Positions 1 through 6,682 of a DNA stretch of 15,529 nt are shown here, piece by piece; the first letter of the stretch is position 1, and each line of letters begins with the position of its first letter. The position numbers and the translations under genes were made by a program. Where the stretch lies: contig CAIYOB010000407.1 of assembly GCA_903927685.1 (NCBI GenBank), forward strand, positions 1 through 15,529. The letters run 5' to 3'. The DNA comes from an uncultured Planctomycetaceae bacterium. GTDB taxonomy: Bacteria > Planctomycetota > Planctomycetia > Pirellulales > Pirellulaceae. Under the pieces are notes generated by a model. It searched no databases. It had not been told where the DNA came from and saw nothing but the letters and a program-made list of their open reading frames with translations.

Positions 1-785
1 TGACGGTGACAAGATGCACCGCTTCAGGCTCGCTAAGGCCCCTATTTGCCTCCCTGTTTGCACCGGGTTCGTGCACCGCCTTAGCGATCGCCTTACGGAA
101 ATGATCGTCCGTGACCTGCAGGTAGTGGGCTCTGGCAACCTGCAGACTGTTGCCAATCCATGCACAGACCACATGCGAGGGGAACTTCTCCTCAAGTTCG
201 GTTTGTCGGCTGGAGCGGAGGTTCTGAAAGAGCTTGGGCCACGGCTCCAGACCGACCCGTCGGAGCGTCTTCGTCAGCATCGTCCGTAGATACGCCTCGC
301 TCTTGCCACGGAAACGAGCCAGGCAGTACTCCTGACCAACGTCGGCTCGATCCCTCGCGGCCAGCAGGTACGGCCGTAATTCGGGGAAAATGGGCGCCCA
401 GCGGCTGGCTTTTCCCTCGTGGTGTTCCGTCTTGGGACTGTGGACGAGGAAACGCTCCCGGTCCCACGCGATGTCGGCCAGTCGCAGGCCAAGGACTTCC
501 GAGGGGCACCGCAGGCCGCCAAACCGGCACAAGGCGAAGATCAACTGCCAATCAGGATCGCAGGCGTCCAGCACGCGTTGCGCCACCTCCAGGCTCACAA
601 AGAACTGTCGCTTCGCGTTGCCCTTCCTGGATGACTCCAGACTTGCAAAAGGGTTCTTGCGGATCAATTCCCGGTCTACCGCGTCCTGGAAGAACTGCTT
701 GGCGTTGCCGATCCGTTTGTGCCGTGTGGCCAGTTCCAAGGCGTCCTTCTTCGTTGCGTCCCCATAGCGAGCCTCACGCGCTGCG
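1..785 (-). pseudogene. Tyrosine recombinase (phage-type integrase) remnant, N-terminus lost, runs off window start
   Basis: The minus strand from about 785 down to base 1 reads as the catalytic half of a tyrosine recombinase, which cuts and rejoins DNA at attachment sites. Visible elements in order: an AKQFFQDAV core-binding helix, the first catalytic Arg in GGLRCPSEVLGL, the beta-hairpin Lys in SPKTEHHEGK, the second Arg in FQNLRSSRQTEL, and the nucleophile Tyr in RAHYLQVTDDHF. The box that normally reads HxxR is QNLR here, so the His is replaced by Gln. No ATG opens this frame. Upstream of about 785 the sequence belongs to a different gene in another frame, so most of the N-terminal arm-binding domain is missing. 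The frame is still open at base 1 and the 3' end lies outside the window. The box around NLRSSRQTEL is typical of chromosomal recombinases of planctomycetes (family knowledge). It is most likely an inactive remnant. Confidence 0.83.
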
Positions 786-1122
786 GTTCCGGGCAGTTTC
801 GTTGCAGCCGATCGTCGGCGGAATCGGCGGCCACGTCGCTCACCGCCTGACTCTTGATCTTCTGGGCCGCCACCTGAATCCGCCTTGTCACCATTCGGCT
901 TTGGATGTCGAAGCCACCCTGCTGGACGATGGCTTGGACTTGTTCCAGGCAGTCCCGGAAGTGGGCCACCAGCAGCACAGCAAACGGTCGGGCTGGTTCG
1001 GCGAGGCAACGACCTATCGACGCCGAGATTCCGGTGAACTTGGCCTGCTTGGTCAGCCAGATCACCTCGTCCAGCAAGTCCACATTGGTCTTCGGCGTTT
1101 TCAGCCAATCGAAGATGCCCAT
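676..1122 (-). CDS. Small protein of unknown function, 3' end running into the recombinase remnant
   Basis: The frame begins MGIFDWLKTPKTNVDLLDEV and contains a well-formed stretch (IWLTKQAKF, then AVLLVAHFRDCLEQVQAIV) up to about residue 100. From about residue 114 (base 783) the same DNA encodes the tyrosine recombinase remnant in another frame, and this reading becomes Arg/Ser/Pro-rich nonsense to the stop at 676. I infer that the native C-terminus was lost when the recombinase fragment was joined here. I do not recognise the family. The first half looks like a soluble alpha/beta protein without signal peptide or membrane segment. The ATG is 11 bases after the stop of the acetyltransferase gene, with only a weak GGGA upstream, so co-transcription with that gene is likely. 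Confidence 0.5.
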   Translation of the reverse strand: MGIFDWLKTPKTNVDLLDEVIWLTKQAKFTGISASIGRCLAEPARPFAVLLVAHFRDCLEQVQAIVQQGGFDIQSRMVTRRIQVAAQKIKSQAVSDVAADSADDRLQRNCPEPQRVRLAMGTQRRRTPWNWPHGTNGSATPSSSSRTR

Positions 1123-1133
1123 GGTGTTTCCCG

Positions 1134-1672
1134 TTAGCCGCCGTGGTAAACCAGCAACTCAAACCGGATCGAGCCTTCGTCTGTTCCGGCCCCGCAGCGG
1201 ACAAAGCCATTCTTCTCCAGCACCCGGATCGACGCCGTGAGATGAGGAAAGGTGTCGGCAACCACCGTTCGCAGACGAGGATGCGGCTTGACCCATTCAA
1301 GGAAACCACGCAGGGCCTCAGTGGCGTAGCCCTTGCCGTGGAATTGATCGAGAAGCGAATAGCCGATCACGATGGTGCCGCTGTCGTCTGGCAGGCCGCA
1401 GGCACCAACTGAACCGATCAAGATTCTTCTTCCGGCGCGTCGAGCAGCAGTATGTAGCAAGCCGTCCACCCGACCGACTCTGGGTTCTCGCTCAGCACAC
1501 GAAGGAAGTGCTGTCGAGCGTCGTTGTCGTACAATGGCATGGGCCAGTTGCCTGGAACGTCTGCCTGCTGGCACTGGGCGAGTTGCCGCAGATCGCCTTC
1601 GGCTTGGAGCAGTTCCGTGGTGGCTGCGACCAGTTCCAGCCGATCCAGCCGGATCGTGAGGTTCGGCATCAT
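1134..1672 (-). pseudogene. GNAT-family N-acetyltransferase split by a one-base frameshift
   Basis: Two minus-strand frames together make one RimJ/RimL-like acetyltransferase, which transfers acetyl from acetyl-CoA to an amine. The N-terminal half (from ATG 1672 or 1669, preceded by GGAG) reads MPNLTIRLDRLELVAATTEL and continues to YILLLDAPEE, then stops at 1418. The C-terminal half in the adjacent frame resumes with RILIGSVGACGLPDDSGTI. It carries the acetyl-CoA loop QFHGKGYA and the closing SIRVLEKNGF motif, and ends at 1134. The frames differ by one base near 1420-1430, inside a GAAGAAGAA run. A lost base, natural or from sequencing, would explain this. No classical X-XXY-YYZ slippery heptamer is present, so programmed shifting is unlikely. 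The gene follows the LysE gene by about 65 bases on the same strand. Confidence 0.82.
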
Positions 1673-1735
1673 CTTCTCCATGAACTCCAAAATCGTCTTC
1701 CCGGTTACTTCCTGGCGATGACAGGCCCGCCACGT

Positions 1736-2353
1736 TCATCCGGCGATGGTCACACCGGCATCCCAGACGAACTTCAGGCCAAAGCCAAGTAGCAAGACAC
1801 CGCACACGGCGGATACGATCTTCTGGCTCCGCTGGCCAAACGCCTCCGTCCCCTTGAACCCGACCAGCGAGAGTACCTCCAGCCAGATCAAGTCGCACAG
1901 CCAGTGGACCAAGGCAAACAACCCCAGGACCAGCAGGCCACACTCCATCGCTTGGCCCGCCATCGTCAGCCCCACCGTGGCCCACCACAACAGGAAATAG
2001 GGGTTGGCTGCCGTGAGAACGACGCCGGACCAAAACGGGTGCCGCTGCGTTGGGCTTGCCGGGTCACTGTCGATTGCTCGCAGGCTGAGCAGGAGTTGCC
2101 CGCCCATCAGCAGCAGGAAGGCCCCGCCCGCCAGTCCGATGCCGACCCTTGTTCCGCGGGATTCGAGGAACTTGCCGATTCCAGCAACCAGCAAGAAGAT
2201 CAGCGGGAGTTCGACGACCAGGTGCCCCAAGGCGATCAGTACGCCAGCGTGACGGGAGCGAGTTCCCGCCGCCAGGGTTGCGGCGGTGATTGGCCCCGGA
2301 GCCATGACGCCTGAGAGCGAAATGGCGACTGCCGTGACAAGAAATCCGATCAA
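1736..2353 (-). CDS. LysE/RhtB-type amino-acid exporter family membrane protein
   Basis: A 205-residue, strongly hydrophobic protein with about five to six membrane segments. Segments include GFLVTAVAISLSGV, VLIALGHLVVELPLIFLLVA, GLAGGAFLLLMGGQLLL, the NPYFLLWWATVGL region, LLVLGLFALVHWL and IVSAVCGVLLLGFGL. Family hallmarks are the early APGP motif in helix 1 and the ANPYFLLWW motif in the middle. LysE-family proteins export amino acids or related small solutes across the inner membrane; the substrate here is not predictable. I chose the TTG at 2353 because GGAG lies 8 bases upstream and the first helix then starts at once. The later ATG at 2305 would delete half of helix 1, and the longer upstream reading is non-homologous. 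It is probably the first gene of a minus-strand unit with the broken acetyltransferase downstream. Confidence 0.82.
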   Translation of the reverse strand: MIGFLVTAVAISLSGVMAPGPITAATLAAGTRSRHAGVLIALGHLVVELPLIFLLVAGIGKFLESRGTRVGIGLAGGAFLLLMGGQLLLSLRAIDSDPASPTQRHPFWSGVVLTAANPYFLLWWATVGLTMAGQAMECGLLVLGLFALVHWLCDLIWLEVLSLVGFKGTEAFGQRSQKIVSAVCGVLLLGFGLKFVWDAGVTIAG

Positions 2354-2506
2354 CTTTTCATCTCCACGCCTGCATCGTTTTTCGTGGTCTGCCTCGCCTT
2401 CGGCGGGGCCGTCAGCGTTCACCGGGTCCGGGTCAGTGAACCCGGATGCCGCCATTCTACCGGTCGTTGCCCGCCAACGGTAGAATTGAATCGGAGGACC
2501 ACACAC
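2354..2506. promoter_or_regulatory. Divergent intergenic region with three hairpins (LysE gene / 34-aa peptide operon)
   Basis: This 153-base spacer separates divergently transcribed genes and must carry both promoters. It holds a GC-rich stem at 2391-2409 (8-bp arms, TTC loop), a tandem CCGGGT (2422-2433) inside the inverted repeat GTTCAC/GTGAAC (2417-2422 and 2436-2441), and a perfect 9-bp inverted repeat ATTCTACCG/CGGTAGAAT (2454-2462 and 2478-2486, 15-base loop). The last one ends 6 bases before the ribosome binding site of the rightward operon and contains TAGAAT, a plausible -10 element. A role as operator or leader hairpin is inference. Confidence 0.4.
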
Positions 2507-2611
2507 ATGTCCAAGAACCAACGCCAGGCCCCGCGAAAACCGGCGACCAAGTTTGCCCACCTGCGGAAGAAGATGCAGCAGGCCAAGATCCAGAAGCCCA
2601 GGAAGAAATGA
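2507..2611 (+). CDS. 34-residue lysine/arginine-rich peptide
   Basis: A short frame beginning MSKNQRQAPRKPATKFAHL and ending in KIQKPRKK. Thirteen of 34 residues are Lys or Arg, and there is no acidic residue, signal peptide or membrane segment. The start is well supported: GGAGG lies at 2493-2497, nine bases before the ATG. The stop is 3 bases before the DUF2905 gene, so the two are surely co-transcribed. The composition resembles nucleic-acid- or ribosome-binding peptides, but I recognise no named family and the function is unknown. Reality of the gene rests on the strong RBS and the tight operon spacing. Confidence 0.6.
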   Translation: MSKNQRQAPRKPATKFAHLRKKMQQAKIQKPRKK

Positions 2612-2614
2612 GCC

Positions 2615-2836
2615 ATGCAGCATCCGGGGTGGACTCTGGTCGTGAGCGGGCTGGTAATAGCTGGAATCGGTGCGGCCTGGCTGGTGGCACCGCACATTCC
2701 GTGGCTGGGGCGGCTGCCGGGCGACATTGCAGTCGAGCGGCCCAATCTCCGGTTCTACTTCCCCGTGGTCACCTGCGTCCTCCTCAGCCTGGTGCTGACC
2801 GGCATCCTGGGGCTGGTGCAGTTCTTTCAGAAGTGA
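2615..2836 (+). CDS. DUF2905 family small membrane protein
   Basis: A 73-residue protein with two membrane helices (about residues 8-25 and 50-70). Between them is the loop WLGRLPGDIAVERPNLRFYF, which is the DUF2905 signature (LGRLPGDI.hExxxFxFYFP). Length matches the family norm of about 65-80 residues. DUF2905 proteins are inner-membrane proteins of unknown biochemical role found across many bacterial phyla. The gene is the middle one of a three-gene rightward operon, 3 bases after the basic peptide and 7 before the DUF6717 gene. Confidence 0.87.
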   Translation: MQHPGWTLVVSGLVIAGIGAAWLVAPHIPWLGRLPGDIAVERPNLRFYFPVVTCVLLSLVLTGILGLVQFFQK

Positions 2837-2843
2837 GGCAGCC

Positions 2844-3215
2844 ATGAAAAACGCCATCTTTGTCATCAAGTCGTACAAGTGGAACGGCATGTGGGTCTTC
2901 GACGACGAGCGGGTGGGCCTGGACAAGGAACCGTTCGTCGCCGGTGCCGACACCATGATCGACACCGCCGTTCGGTTGAAGGGCATCCCGAACGCCGAGG
3001 CCGGTTTCCTGATGGTGTTCTCGGCAGGCCCGTTCCCCGACGCCGACTTTGACCTTGAATGGCTGCGGGAGGAAGGCGGCGGCAATGTGTACAAGGGCCG
3101 GTTCGAAGTCGAGGATGAGGTGCAGGAAATGGAAGGCTGGCTCTGCCCGGCACTGAACCTGTACTACCCCGATGCACCGAAAAAGCTGTACGTGCAGCTT
3201 CGGGAGGCGAAGTAG
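2844..3215 (+). CDS. DUF6717 family protein
   Basis: A 123-residue soluble protein. It opens with IKSYKWNGMWVFDDERVGL, followed by KEPFVAGADTMID, NAEAGFLMVFSAGPFP, EWLREEGGGNVY and GWLCPALNLYYPDAPKKLYVQ. I recognise this as the compact alpha/beta family listed as DUF6717, common in planctomycetes and other bacteria; the label is from memory. No catalytic motif is evident and the role is unknown. GAGGCAGCC precedes the ATG, giving an acceptable RBS. It ends the rightward operon, and its stop is only 3 bases from the convergent GH16 remnant, leaving no room for a separate terminator. Confidence 0.72.
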   Translation: MKNAIFVIKSYKWNGMWVFDDERVGLDKEPFVAGADTMIDTAVRLKGIPNAEAGFLMVFSAGPFPDADFDLEWLREEGGGNVYKGRFEVEDEVQEMEGWLCPALNLYYPDAPKKLYVQLREAK

Positions 3216-3218
3216 CCG

Positions 3219-3566
3219 CTACTTCCTCTCCACCAAGTCGTACACCCGCACGTAATCGACCAGGAATTGGTCCGGCAATTTCGCTTTGGCGATGTCCCCC
3301 GCCCAGGTGCCGATTTCGTCGCTGAGCAGCATGTACTGCGGCACTTGGCAGACGCCGCCCGCCTTGCTTCGCCACGCCTCTTTGCCGTCCACGTAGAAAA
3401 TGTACTCCTCGGCTTTCCACCACAGGCCGAACGTGTGGAAGCCGTTCATGACGCCCGGCACCTTCACAACTTGACCCTCGGACTTATGGTCCTTGTTGTA
3501 GCCGTCCCGGTGGAAGGTGTGTTGGACCCGCTCGTCCAGCCATGGCTTTTCCATAATGTCGATTTC
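3219..3566 (-). pseudogene. GH16 glycoside hydrolase (beta-glucanase type), 5'-truncated remnant
   Basis: The minus strand from about 3566 encodes the C-terminal half of a GH16 enzyme, a family that cleaves beta-1,3/1,4-glucans or galactans by a retaining mechanism. It starts right at the catalytic ExDxxE box (EIDIME), followed by VQHTFHRDGYN, GFHTFGLWWKAEEYIFYVDG and LVDYVRVYDLVERK, the usual last beta-strand. The N-terminal half (signal peptide and about 130-150 residues) is absent. Just upstream lies the stop of an unrelated membrane-protein gene (3583). The frame is technically open to an ATG at 3623, but that stretch is the shadow of the membrane protein. The preserved catalytic box and lack of internal stops suggest a fairly recent break. 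Confidence 0.83.
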
Positions 3567-3582
3567 CGAGGAGCGACTAGGA

Positions 3583-3948
3583 TTACTTGCTGCCGCCCAT
3601 AGCAAAGTGAACGGGAAGAGCAAGCAAGACCCAGACTACGACCCATGCCAACGAAAGCAACAGAGCTACTATGGCGACGAGCGAGTAACGCACCTTGGCC
3701 GTCCGCTGCAAAAAAAGTCCTTTGTTGGCGAAGAAGAACGCTACTGGAATCGTAAACAGCACACACCCTCCCCAGTCGCTCAAGAAGTCATCCCTTTCAG
3801 TTCTGATGTAACGGAAATCCAGCCACACCCAAGTCAGAAAGTATCCAACCGCAACGAGTATGTTGCAGGCGACGATTCTCATCAAAACGCATCCACCTCG
3901 GGCCAGTTCTGTATTCTCGGGCGATTCATACGGATTACTCGAATTCAT
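3583..3948 (-). CDS. Small planctomycete membrane protein with NPYESP N-terminus
   Basis: A 121-residue protein that starts MNSSNPYESPENTELARGG. An N-terminal (N)PYESP box before a hydrophobic body is a recurring feature of small planctomycete membrane proteins (family knowledge; role unknown). Three hydrophobic segments follow: about residues 23-47 (RIVACNILVAVGYFLTWVWL), 60-80 (CVLFTIPVAFFFANKGL) and 88-113 (SLVAIVALLLSLAWVVVWVL). I chose the ATG at 3948 because it gives the NPYESP start and has a G-rich run a few bases upstream. An in-frame ATG at 3978 would add an unconvincing 10 residues. The gene is intact and ends at 3583, 17 bases before the GH16 remnant on the same strand. Confidence 0.7.
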   Translation of the reverse strand: MNSSNPYESPENTELARGGCVLMRIVACNILVAVGYFLTWVWLDFRYIRTERDDFLSDWGGCVLFTIPVAFFFANKGLFLQRTAKVRYSLVAIVALLLSLAWVVVWVLLALPVHFAMGGSK

Positions 3949-4108
3949 CGCAGTGCCCCCCCCAGCTAGGATTAGCAAAATATACCACTACGAGGTAATA
4001 GGTACAACCGTGTTCTAGTTGTCGATTTCGCAGCCGTCACGTGCGTCGTCACCGACCTTGCCGCCCCCCGGCCCTGTGATCCAAAACGCCGACCAGTGGC
4101 CGGGCTGA

Positions 4109-4450
4109 CTCTGGAATTGCACACGGGCCGCCGAACGCAAGATCTTCACCATCGGCCACAGCAGCCACCCGATGGATCGCTTCCTGGATCTGCTTCAGCA
4201 GCACGAGATCGAGGCCCTGGTGGACATCCGGCGTTTTCCAGGATCACGGAAACACCCGCACTTCTGCCGGGAAAACTTGGCCGTCTGCTTGCAGCAAGAA
4301 GACATCGAGTACCAATGGCTCGAAGCCCTGGGCGGTCGTCGGCACAGGAACAAGACCGACCCGCCGTCGCCCAATCCCGGACTCCGGGACCAGAGCTTCC
4401 GCAATTACGCCGACTACATGGCGACGGACGGGTTTGAGTGCGTCCGCTGA
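4109..4450 (+). pseudogene. DUF488 family fragment, broken at both ends
   Basis: Codons from 4136 read RKIFTIGHSSHPMDRFLDLL, then EALVDIRRFPGSRKHPHF, IEYQWLEALGGRRH and SFRNYADYMATDGF. This is the N-terminal two-thirds of a DUF488 protein, whose TIGHS and DxR.FP.S motifs are the family signature. No ATG, GTG or TTG lies between the in-frame stop at 4106 and the motif. The first ATG (4172) would discard TIGHS, so the native start is lost. The frame ends at 4450 after about 105 residues of homology, while intact members have roughly 170-190 and end in a Cys/His-rich segment (CAE..p..CHR) missing here. DUF488 function is unsettled. The break at the 3' side coincides with that of the facing PTS-IIA gene. 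Confidence 0.78.
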
Positions 4451-4465
4451 TCGGAACTTTGCAGT

Positions 4466-5068
4466 CTACGACAGCCTAGAACTTCTGTCCCGAAGTTTCC
4501 TGCTCACTGATTCCAGCATTCGCAGATGATCGCCGGGGCGGTCGGGTGGAGAAATCAATAGGCAGATCAGGCGCACCGGTTCACCGTCTAGGGCGGCAAA
4601 ATCGACGCCGGACTTCGACTGGCCGATCAGGCTCGTGCATTCCGTTACGGCGGCGTGCTTGGCATGGGGGATCGCAACGCCTCGTCCGATACCTGTCGAT
4701 CCCAACTCTTCCCGTGCCATGATTGCGGCCACCACACTTTCTTGTTGGTCGCTCAGCAGCCTGCCCGACGAAACCAAAGCCCCCACCATTTCCTCGATGA
4801 CATCTCTTGTGGTGGCGGCTTGGATATCAAGAATCTTGCCATCGGTACTGAAGCAGCGTGCTAACGGCCCCATCTTCCGCCCAAGGTTACTCTGGTCACG
4901 TTTCCCGTCTGCTGAGCCTGACAGCGTTTCTCCGTCAAACCACAGAAGAACGCCGCAGAATGGACACGTTGCATCACCCGGAGGCGTGGACGCCTCGATC
5001 ACGACTTCGTGTCCGCAAACTCGGCAACGGTTCGGCTCGCCTTCGGGGGTGCGGGATGAAGGAATCAT
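4466..5068 (-). CDS. Zinc-ribbon / PTS EIIA(Ntr)-like protein, C-terminus truncated
   Basis: A 200-residue protein in two parts. Residues 1-45 hold two CxxC pairs (C15/C18 and C35/C38), a rubredoxin-like zinc ribbon. Residues about 78-194 form a PTS IIA domain of the mannitol/fructose/Ntr type, with RDVIEEMVGAL, MAREELGSTGIGRG and the phosphoacceptor His135 in VAIPHAKH. Such domains accept phosphate from HPr and, in PtsN-like proteins, act mainly as regulators. The zinc-ribbon fusion points to a regulator rather than a sugar permease part. The IIA domain normally continues about 25 residues after HLRMLESVSRKLRD with a final helix; here it switches to RSSRLS and stops. The end is 15 bases from the truncated DUF488 gene. 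Function is therefore doubtful. The RBS before ATG 5068 is weak. Confidence 0.72.
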   Translation of the reverse strand: MIPSSRTPEGEPNRCRVCGHEVVIEASTPPGDATCPFCGVLLWFDGETLSGSADGKRDQSNLGRKMGPLARCFSTDGKILDIQAATTRDVIEEMVGALVSSGRLLSDQQESVVAAIMAREELGSTGIGRGVAIPHAKHAAVTECTSLIGQSKSGVDFAALDGEPVRLICLLISPPDRPGDHLRMLESVSRKLRDRSSRLS

Positions 5069-5283
5069 TGGTTTGACCTGCTTTGTGCGATTTCAGTTAC
5101 CGCTGGCACCGTCTGCCGAACCCAAGTTGCCTACGCTACATCCATGTCTCGCCACTTCGGCAACCAGTACGCAGTGGAGCGACTCGCAGGCCGGGTCGCC
5201 CCTTCAGTAGCTTCAGGGCGGCTCGGCCGCACGGGCAGCATATCGTGATCGCTGCCTGCGGCGTCGATGCCTACTGCCCAAGG

Positions 5284-6579
5284 TCAAGCGGAGTTCTGTC
5301 TGATCCAATTGGCAACGAATGTACGCGCCAGTGGCAGCTGGTGGACCGAATGCCTCATTTTCATGTTGGCGCGTTCCGATTCGGTCAGCGACAGCATCAC
5401 GACCTGCGCTGAAACACCGGGCGGGAGTGCTTCCGCCTCGATCGTCGCTATACCCGGATAACGAATTGCTTCCGGGCCAACCGCAGAGGCCAAGGCGACC
5501 ACTGACGGGGTCAGAATTAGCAATGGCGAGACTGCGAGAGCGATCAGCAGCAGAAAGATTAGCCCTCCAGCGCAATACGGGCCTGCGAACAGGATCTGCC
5601 ATATCGTCGGCGGTTCTCCGACGACCCACCAGAAGCAGGCCAAGTAGACCAGAGAACATACCGTCCACGTCCCGAGCGTGACGTGCCACCCCTTCAGACT
5701 GCTCGCCTCGATCCGCTCCAGCAGGCCCAGAGGCGTGCGGACAAGGAGCCACCAAATCCCCGCCGTGAGGCGTTCCACGATTTGGGCTGCCGCGATCGCG
5801 TAGGAAGCCTCGTCTCCCGGCGCGCGGAGCGCCCGAAGCTCGCATGGGAGGACTGGGGGGCGACACTGAAAGTCGATCAGATTCTGCAACTCGTCAAGGG
5901 TCCGTTCGAATCTGTTTCCCAAATGGAGCTTCTCCGCAAGCAACACCAAGCCAATCAGACCTGCGCCGACCAAGGGGATCCAGTACCCTAACAGGCCTCC
6001 TCCGACCCACGTTTTAAGCCCAATGGCGAGCATTCCGGAGAGAATCGTCAGTAAAAGCAGGATGAACATGAACGGAGCGGCAGCGTACCGAACAACTGCA
6101 TCGGGACCGCTTCGTGGGACGCGATCCAACGTAACGAAAGGCGTTGCCATCGTGAGAATGCCGCCCAGAGAACCTGGCGGTGCCTTGCTGGGGTCGCCTA
6201 GCCCGCAAATCGCTACCGTTCCGCCGTGGCTGTGCGCGACGACCAAATGCCGTGCCTGTTTCTCCTTCGCAAACCACTTTGCAAGATGACCACGAAACGC
6301 CTCTGCCGCCTCGAACCGTTCACAAAAGGAGTTTCCTCCGGACCAGCGGAACGCCACAAATCTGACATTCCGGTCGTTGATGTTCGCCTTGACTGCCACT
6401 CGGAAGCTGGACCGCGGTTGAAACCAGAGCCTCTCCCGCCACAGCCGCCGCGCGAACCGCTTTCGGCACGAGCCACACGATACCCACCGCACAAGCCAGT
6501 TGCGGCGCATGCACGCGACAAGTGTTCCGTACGGCCACGTTCCGTGGACAAGATGCACGACAACGTCCGGACGAGCCAT
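5284..6579 (-). CDS. Membrane-associated alpha/beta hydrolase (lipase/esterase-like)
   Basis: A 431-residue protein that begins MARPDVVVHLVHGTW, where the HGT oxyanion motif follows strand 1. The nucleophile elbow is AHSHGG (Ser117), the likely acid is Asp256 in GDEAS, and the likely base is His413 in SVHQLP. This is a complete Ser-Asp-His arrangement in the right order. Hydrophobic segments lie at about 168-190, 196-215, 302-320 and 333-366, so the hydrolase fold is interrupted by membrane helices before and after the GDEAS segment. The substrate is unknown; a lipid or ester is a guess. AGGAGG sits 7 bases before ATG 6579, which decides the start over a longer reading from 6663. The gene is 103 bases downstream of the DUF1552 gene on the same strand. 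A loose TTGCAG-17-TATTCT pair lies in that gap. Confidence 0.75.
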   Translation of the reverse strand: MARPDVVVHLVHGTWPYGTLVACMRRNWLVRWVSCGSCRKRFARRLWRERLWFQPRSSFRVAVKANINDRNVRFVAFRWSGGNSFCERFEAAEAFRGHLAKWFAKEKQARHLVVAHSHGGTVAICGLGDPSKAPPGSLGGILTMATPFVTLDRVPRSGPDAVVRYAAAPFMFILLLLTILSGMLAIGLKTWVGGGLLGYWIPLVGAGLIGLVLLAEKLHLGNRFERTLDELQNLIDFQCRPPVLPCELRALRAPGDEASYAIAAAQIVERLTAGIWWLLVRTPLGLLERIEASSLKGWHVTLGTWTVCSLVYLACFWWVVGEPPTIWQILFAGPYCAGGLIFLLLIALAVSPLLILTPSVVALASAVGPEAIRYPGIATIEAEALPPGVSAQVVMLSLTESERANMKMRHSVHQLPLARTFVANWIRQNSA

Positions 6580-6682
6580 CGTAGCGCCTCCTGATCCACA
6601 CGAGAATACCGGAGCCTCGCTCGAACTGCAAGTCAACGGAAAGCGATTCCCCACCGCCACCAAGCTGCCGCTGGAATCGGCT

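Noticed and set aside
160..1137. Long plus-strand open frame of 325 codons
   Set aside because: It is Arg/Pro/Ser-rich and lies opposite the recombinase remnant and the small unknown gene, both with recognisable protein motifs. It is a shadow of high-GC coding DNA.
1415..1432. Possible programmed -1 frameshift in the GNAT gene
   Set aside because: No slippery heptamer and no clear downstream pseudoknot were seen. GNAT enzymes are not known to use recoding.
2354..3094. Upstream extension of the LysE reading frame to an ATG at 3094
   Set aside because: The extra residues lie opposite the peptide/DUF2905/DUF6717 operon and are low-complexity. A TTG with a good RBS at 2353 fits the family.
3949..4108. 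160-base gap upstream of the DUF488 fragment, possibly holding its missing start
   Set aside because: No in-frame start codon or RBS leads into the TIGHS motif, and an in-frame stop is present at 4106.
5069..5283. 215-base gap between the PTS-IIA and hydrolase genes
   Set aside because: I looked for a tRNA, small ORF or strong hairpin and saw nothing I could support.
6580..6682. Plus-strand peptide-like reading (around LELQVNGKRFPTATKLPLES) between the lipase-like and DUF1552 genes
   Set aside because: It is protein-like over only about 25 residues, has no start or RBS, and continues into antisense of DUF1552. It is probably chance.
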